The notes under the pieces: model-generated | Seen by the model: only the letters and a program-made list of their open reading frames with translations | Told to the model about the DNA's origin: nothing | Database searches by the model: none | Made by a program: the position numbers and the translations under genes | From: Methanobacteriaceae archaeon UBA349 | Lineage (GTDB): Archaea; Methanobacteriota; Methanobacteria; Methanobacteriales; Methanobacteriaceae | Assembly (NCBI GenBank): GCA_002509745.1 | Contig: DAWK01000156.1 | Span: 1-9,806 of the forward strand | DNA: 9,806 nucleotides | Direction: 5' to 3' | Shown here: one piece after another, positions 6,619 to 9,806 of the stretch | How positions within the stretch are numbered: position 1 is the first letter of the stretch | How the letters are laid out: every line of letters begins with the position of its first letter

Positions 6619-7112
6619 TTTATCACTCCAATGAAGATAATAGTTAATTATTTTGAAATATTTATTGGATATTAAAATATTCTATATGTATTAAATCTAT
6701 AATGAATTGTCAAATGATTTAATTGAAAATTTTTTATATTAGATTTTTATATTTAAATTTGGTAAATAATTTGTTCAATAGTTTGTAAATACTTTTTATT
6801 TATTAGAATATAACTTCTCTTCTCAAGATATGCTAATTTTTATTTTCAACTTATATAATTAATATATTAAATTTAAATTGATAGAATCTGTCTTGATTCA
6901 TTAAATTATCTTTATAATCTACTTAAAAAGTTTTATTATAATCAAATTAATCTAATTTTGATTAATAGTATAAAATAAATTAATTCAAATTTAATTACAA
7001 AAAAGATGAACGGAAAATTAAAAATAATCTAAAAATAAATTAAAAAAAGAAATCTAATTTAAATTAAGGAAAAGTCTTAAAAAAATCTTTTAAAAAATCA
7101 AATGGAAAGATT
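6619..7112. other. 494-base gene-free gap between dapA and dapB
   Basis: This extremely AT-rich stretch interrupts the lysine gene block. It holds the dapA 3'-end hairpin, a degenerate copy of the dapA gene end (7058-7083), overlapping small dyads near 6940-6966 (AATCAAA/TTTGATT and ATTAATC/GATTAAT) and candidate dapB promoters. No reading frame with a ribosome binding site was found. The longest noticed on the minus strand, beginning MNQDRFYQFKF near 6900, has 16 codons and no Shine-Dalgarno. No structured RNA family was recognised. Confidence 0.6.
6681..6757 (-). promoter_or_regulatory. Region with candidate dapB promoters
   Basis: Several TATA-like boxes read toward dapB: TTTAAATATAAAAA near 6744-6757 (leader ~107 bases), CATTATAGATT at 6694-6704 and TACATATAGA at 6681-6690 (leader ~40 bases). 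The long gap after dapA makes an independent promoter likely, but the exact box cannot be chosen in such AT-rich DNA. Confidence 0.3.
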
Positions 7113-7138
7113 TTAAATTAAGGAAAGATCTTTTAAAA
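7058..7138. repeat. Imperfect direct repeat duplicating the 3' end of dapA
   Basis: Copy one (7058-7083) and copy two (7112-7138) share an identical 15-base core, TTTAAATTAAGGAAA, followed by similar TCTT/AAAA sequence; their starts are 54 bases apart. Copy two encodes the last dapA codons and stop, so copy one looks like a decayed duplicate of that gene end. Chance similarity in AT-rich DNA is possible. Confidence 0.5.
7075..7114 (-). terminator. Hairpin with T-run overlapping the dapA stop codon
   Basis: The minus strand reads AAAATCTTT (7114-7106), a 15-base loop, then AAAGATTTT (7090-7082) followed directly by more T residues. This perfect 9-base stem overlaps the dapA stop (7115-7113) and is followed by a U-run, as expected for a terminator. 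The stem is almost entirely A-T, so its stability is low. Confidence 0.4.
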
Positions 7139-8006
7139 CTGCAGCGAGTTTTTGTTTGCTTTCCTCTTTTAAAGGAGCAAGAGGCATTCTAACATGGCCG
7201 GCTGGCCTTCCCATTAAATTCAAGCACTCTTTTGAAGGTACTGGATTGCTTTCTACAAATAAAGCTTTCATGAGTTCGTATAACTCATAGTGGGTCTGGG
7301 CAGCCGCATTGAAATCTCCTTCCAGTGCATGATTAACCATCTGACTCATTCTTGCCGGATCAACATTGGCCACGACGGAAATAACACCTTTGGCCCCCAT
7401 GGAAATCATAGGAAGTGTAAGATCATCATTCCCAGATAAAATATTGAACTCATCTTCCAATCCCAAATCCAGGAGTTTCCTGTAAATCATAGAAACTTTG
7501 TCCATATCTGGATTGGCTTCTTTTATGGCCACAATATTATCAATACCTGCAATTTGTCCGATAGATTCCACGTCAATATCGGTTCCAGTTCGAGATGGAA
7601 CATTATAAACAATTATGGGAACTTCTGTAGATTCTGCTAAGATTTTATAATGTTCTACCAGACCATGAGGCTGTGGTTTATTATAATAAGGCGTAATAAC
7701 CAGAGCAGCATCTGCTCCAGAATTTTCAGCGTATTTAACTAGGCTTAAGGCTTCTTTGGTCGAGTTGCTACCTGCACCAGCAATAGTTTTAACTCTTCCA
7801 TTTACCTCGTCAATTAAAACATCAATCATGTTCCTTTGTTCTTCGTGGGTAATGGTTGCTGATTCACCAGTGGTTCCTGCAACCAGAATACCATCCACAC
7901 CGTTTTCTATTAGATAATTTATGTTTTCGCGCATGCCTTCTTCATCTACCTCATCTTCTGAGGTAAATGGAGTCACCATGGCCACAATAGTACCTTCAAA
8001 ACTCAT
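7113..8006 (-). CDS. dapA: 4-hydroxy-tetrahydrodipicolinate synthase
   Basis: DapA condenses pyruvate with aspartate semialdehyde through a Schiff base, the committed step to diaminopimelate and lysine. The 297-residue protein is a full-length member of the class I aldolase (DHDPS/NAL) family. It has Thr45-Thr46 in GTTGES, Tyr108 in TPYYNKP, Tyr134 and Arg139 in YNVPSRTG, and the Schiff-base Lys162 in AIKEAN, each matching the E. coli catalytic set shifted by one. The ATG at 8006 overlaps the kinase stop as ATGA, so the two genes are translationally coupled. Its Shine-Dalgarno AGGAGTG (8020-8014) lies within the last kinase codons. A hairpin with a T-run follows the stop codon. Confidence 0.98.
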   Translation of the reverse strand: MSFEGTIVAMVTPFTSEDEVDEEGMRENINYLIENGVDGILVAGTTGESATITHEEQRNMIDVLIDEVNGRVKTIAGAGSNSTKEALSLVKYAENSGADAALVITPYYNKPQPHGLVEHYKILAESTEVPIIVYNVPSRTGTDIDVESIGQIAGIDNIVAIKEANPDMDKVSMIYRKLLDLGLEDEFNILSGNDDLTLPMISMGAKGVISVVANVDPARMSQMVNHALEGDFNAAAQTHYELYELMKALFVESNPVPSKECLNLMGRPAGHVRMPLAPLKEESKQKLAAVLKDLSLI

Positions 8007-9223
8007 TCCAAGACACTCCTTACAAGTTCATAAGCTTTTTCGCCATCCTTCCATTCTACAAAAATAACAACTGATGTCTGTGAAGATGATATTTCAACAA
8101 TATTGAGATCATTTGCTCTGAGAGGCTCTGTAATATCAGATATAATTCCTGGTGTATCAATGAAATCCGGACTGGCAATACTAATCATTGCAATTTCTCT
8201 TCCCAATGAAAGAGAACTAAGGTTTTCATTTTTAACCACTACCTCATGTAATATTCTATGGGCATCATCAGCGTGTTTTTTGTTAACAAATAAAGTTATT
8301 GAATTCTGGCCAGTAGAAATACCAAATATATTGATTTCATTCTCAGACAGTATATCAGTTAGCTCTGCTAGAACTCCGGGTTTATTGAGTATTTCTTCCC
8401 CAACCACCGCAATGACAGAAATAGGTTCTGAATTTAAAGTGGTTGTTTTAAGCATTTCATTTTTTGAGGGACCTAAAATCTCAGTCCCATGAGCAGAAAG
8501 ATCTCCATGATCAAATCCAATAATTTTTGCATTAATTTTAGGATCCTTGTATTTCAAGGCGTGAGGATGCAGTACTTGGGCACCGTGCGTGGCCAGGTCT
8601 CGCATTTCTTCCACAGAAATTTTATCGAGTTTCTGAGCACTTTGTAGCTTGTTAGGGTCCGTGGACATTACTCCACCCACATCCGTGACAATGACAACAT
8701 CATCAGCATTAAGGCAGTGCCCTAAAAGGAAAGCCGTGATATCACTTCCTCCCCTTCCTAAAGTAGTTATGTAGCCTTGAGGATCTTTTCCTAAAAATCC
8801 ACAGACCACCGGAATGATTCCCTGATCCATCATTTTCATGAGCTCCATGGATTTATCTTCTGTGGCCTTAAAATCTACTTTAGCACTTAAAAGACTATTA
8901 TCTGTTATGATAGGCCATTGGTCCATGAAAGGATCTATATATTCAGATTTCACACCCAATGATTCAATTGCAGATGCGAATATGCGAACACTGGTCATTT
9001 CACCCATAGACACAATTTCTGCCAGTTGTTTTTCGGTAACGGCATCTTCCATAGCTTCATCAACTATGTGTAACAGTTCATCAGTAGTCTTGTTAATAGC
9101 GGAAACAACCACTACTATCTTTTTTCCCTTCATGTACTCATTGACCACTGCTTGAGCTGCTTTTTTTATCCGTTTACCGTTTCCTATGGATGTTCCTCCG
9201 AATTTGGCCACTATTAATTCCAT
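8003..9223 (-). CDS. lysC: Aspartate kinase with C-terminal tandem ACT domains
   Basis: This enzyme phosphorylates aspartate with ATP, the first step of the aspartate family pathway. The 406-residue protein starts [11 protein letters not shown] (catalytic-type Lys7 and the GGTS motif). It has VSMGEMTS (71-78), [12 protein letters not shown] (153-164), the [12 protein letters not shown] nucleotide-binding region (179-190) and LHPHAL (218-223). Two ACT domains follow at about 268-330 and 341-406; in this family they bind lysine or threonine for feedback inhibition. Length resembles the ~400-residue monofunctional kinases. Which amino acid inhibits it cannot be read here, so the lysC symbol is by context. 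The ATG at 9223 has only a modest Shine-Dalgarno (GAAGG). It is coupled to dapA by a 4-base overlap. Confidence 0.96.
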   Translation of the reverse strand: MELIVAKFGGTSIGNGKRIKKAAQAVVNEYMKGKKIVVVVSAINKTTDELLHIVDEAMEDAVTEKQLAEIVSMGEMTSVRIFASAIESLGVKSEYIDPFMDQWPIITDNSLLSAKVDFKATEDKSMELMKMMDQGIIPVVCGFLGKDPQGYITTLGRGGSDITAFLLGHCLNADDVVIVTDVGGVMSTDPNKLQSAQKLDKISVEEMRDLATHGAQVLHPHALKYKDPKINAKIIGFDHGDLSAHGTEILGPSKNEMLKTTTLNSEPISVIAVVGEEILNKPGVLAELTDILSENEINIFGISTGQNSITLFVNKKHADDAHRILHEVVVKNENLSSLSLGREIAMISIASPDFIDTPGIISDITEPLRANDLNIVEISSSQTSVVIFVEWKDGEKAYELVRSVLE

Positions 9224-9284
9224 TAACCTTCACAACCTTGGTGACTAATAATAATAATATATTGTAAAATCGTAATTGTAAAAT

Positions 9285-9312
9285 TTGTAAATATTATAAA
9301 AATTATAAAATC
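9285..9312 (-). promoter_or_regulatory. Candidate promoter region of the kinase-dapA unit
   Basis: The minus strand has overlapping TATA-like sequences (TTTTATAATTTTTATAATATT) about 65-90 bases before the kinase ATG. Initiation about 25 bases downstream would leave a leader of roughly 40-60 bases. The precise box is uncertain. Confidence 0.3.
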
Positions 9313-9457
9313 TAAATTAGATATGTTAAATGTATATTTCGAATTTTTATTAGTTGAATGTTAAATAAATTTAATTATCAAGACTATTAAAAAGCTTAAA
9401 AATATTGTTAAACCATTAAAAAAATGATAATGATTAAGTTATTGATGTTTTAAATCA

Positions 9458-9496
9458 TATTTGCCTGAATTGATAAAATCAAATACTAGGCAAATA
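9458..9496. repeat. Composite inverted repeat (two nested stems) after rps17e
   Basis: An outer perfect 9-base stem pairs TATTTGCCT (9458-9466) with AGGCAAATA (9488-9496). An inner 5-base stem pairs TTGAT (9470-9474) with ATCAA (9478-9482) around AAA, almost on the same centre. It begins 25 bases past the rps17e stop codon and is the only stem with GC content in this gap. It could be a 3'-end or terminator hairpin for the rps17e transcript, or an operator about 235 bases upstream of the kinase start. Confidence 0.6.
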
Positions 9497-9520
9497 AATT
9501 ATAAAACTACCTTAAGATAA

Positions 9521-9718
9521 TTAAGCTTGTCTTGCTTCGTTTCTAACTAATCGAGTAACATATCCTGCGATTTTGTTCCGTAAGTGCTTAGTACTTACAG
9601 TTGAAAACTGTTCTACCAGTTTTTTGTTTTCATCAAAATCAGTGGTAAATTTACCTTGGTGAGTTTCGATTAGTTCTTTAGACAATCTTTTTACATGTGA
9701 AGTTCTTATATTTCCCAT
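9521..9718 (-). CDS. rps17e: Ribosomal protein S17e (small subunit)
   Basis: This 65-residue basic protein is a structural component of the archaeal 30S subunit, from a family shared with eukaryotes and absent from bacteria. The sequence is highly characteristic: [20 protein letters not shown], then [14 protein letters not shown] and [17 protein letters not shown]. Length is normal for archaeal S17e (about 60-70 residues). The ATG at 9718 is preceded by a full AGGAGG (9731-9726) that lies inside the last codons of the upstream gene, whose stop is one base before this start. The two are therefore co-transcribed and probably translationally coupled. Confidence 0.98.
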   Translation of the reverse strand: MGNIRTSHVKRLSKELIETHQGKFTTDFDENKKLVEQFSTVSTKHLRNKIAGYVTRLVRNEARQA

Positions 9719-9719
9719 T

Positions 9720-9806
9720 TTATTTCCTCCTTAACAATTGTTCTTGTTCTTTTTTATTTATGTCAGTCAATATTTTCATTATTTGACTGAGCATATCTTC
9801 ATCAAT
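9720..9806 (-). CDS. Probable chorismate mutase, C-terminal 28 residues (5' part outside window)
   Basis: Only the last 28 codons and the TAA stop (9722-9720) are present. The fragment is [20 protein letters not shown] followed by QEQLLRRK. It is helical and charged, like the last helix of short AroQ-type chorismate mutases, where the conserved region sits near a final IMxxLxxxS/NxxxQ pattern. From memory, a chorismate mutase precedes rps17e in Methanobacteriales, which supports the call. The enzyme converts chorismate to prephenate for phenylalanine and tyrosine. The final Arg-Arg codons (AGG AGG) double as the Shine-Dalgarno of rps17e. The call rests mainly on a short helix and on context. 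Confidence 0.6.
   Translation of the reverse strand: MDEDMLSQIMKILTDINKKEQEQLLRRK

Larger units (their letters stand above)
9224..9520. other. Intergenic region between rps17e and aspartate kinase
   Basis: These 297 AT-rich bases include the composite dyad at 9458-9496 just after rps17e, a minus-strand run of seven T around 9418-9424 that could terminate the S17e transcript, candidate kinase promoters near 9285-9312, and a short ATT/AAT microsatellite at about 9245-9258. No lysine riboswitch or other known RNA element is recognisable, and no small gene with a ribosome binding site was found. Confidence 0.55.

Noticed and set aside
6191..6634. 147-codon plus-strand reading frame opposite dapB
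   Set aside because: It lies wholly antisense to the well-supported dapB, has no convincing ribosome binding site, and its composition reflects the complementary strand of dapB codons.
8103..8492. 129-codon plus-strand reading frame opposite the ACT domains of aspartate kinase
   Set aside because: It is an antisense shadow of a conserved gene, with no Shine-Dalgarno and no recognisable domain. The shorter plus-strand frames at 8838-9155, 4797-5021, 357-653, 30-266 and 3706-3930 are rejected for the same reason, as is the minus-strand frame at 4778-5008 inside asd.
9224..9457. Lysine riboswitch or other structured leader upstream of aspartate kinase
   Set aside because: The region is almost entirely A and T and lacks the multi-helix junction of the L-box; that riboswitch is also known from bacteria rather than archaea.

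Overview
The window reads as a chromosomal segment of a mesophilic, AT-rich methanogenic archaeon of the order Methanobacteriales, most likely Methanobacterium or a close relative. The reasons are a group II chaperonin (thermosome), an archaeal/eukaryotic-type ribosomal protein S17e, a putative surface protein with pseudomurein-binding-like repeats, Shine-Dalgarno sequences of the GGAGGTGAT type, and TATA-like boxes with U-rich gene ends in place of bacterial -10/-35 promoters. From memory, the order thermosome ... asd, dapB, dapA, aspartokinase, S17e, chorismate mutase resembles Methanothermobacter; this was not checked.

Layout, left to right. Positions 1-730 (minus) hold the N-terminal half of a thermosome subunit, cut by the window edge. 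A divergent AT-rich spacer leads to a plus-strand surface protein (1043-2410) with a signal segment, pseudomurein-binding-like repeats, a helical spacer and a transglutaminase/cysteine-protease domain. Next is a plus-strand cyclase/kynurenine-formamidase-family metalloenzyme (2574-3308). It meets, at an ATT-microsatellite junction, a minus-strand coiled-coil protein of unknown function (3378-3899). Upstream of that on the minus strand is a membrane PAP2 phosphatase (3980-4549).

The right half is a minus-strand amino-acid block. In transcription order it is the end of a probable chorismate mutase (9720-9806), rps17e (9521-9718), aspartate kinase (8003-9223), dapA (7113-8006, overlapping the kinase by ATGA), dapB (5797-6618) and asd (4647-5690). 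Kinase, Asd, DapA and DapB carry aspartate to tetrahydrodipicolinate for diaminopimelate and lysine. Aspartate semialdehyde also feeds threonine/methionine and, in methanogens, the early aromatic pathway, which fits the nearby chorismate mutase. The block is not one tight operon: a 494-base gene-free gap separates dapA from dapB, and 106 bases with a good TATA-like box separate dapB from asd.

Most genes are ordinary. The points of interest are the likely cell-wall-cleaving surface protein, the coiled-coil/winged-helix-like orphan, a Ser-rich insertion in the cyclase, and several dyads at gene ends: a composite stem-loop at 9458-9496, and inverted repeats overlapping the asd and dapA stop codons. 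I see no CRISPR array, tRNA, rRNA, insertion sequence or clearly new multi-gene system.
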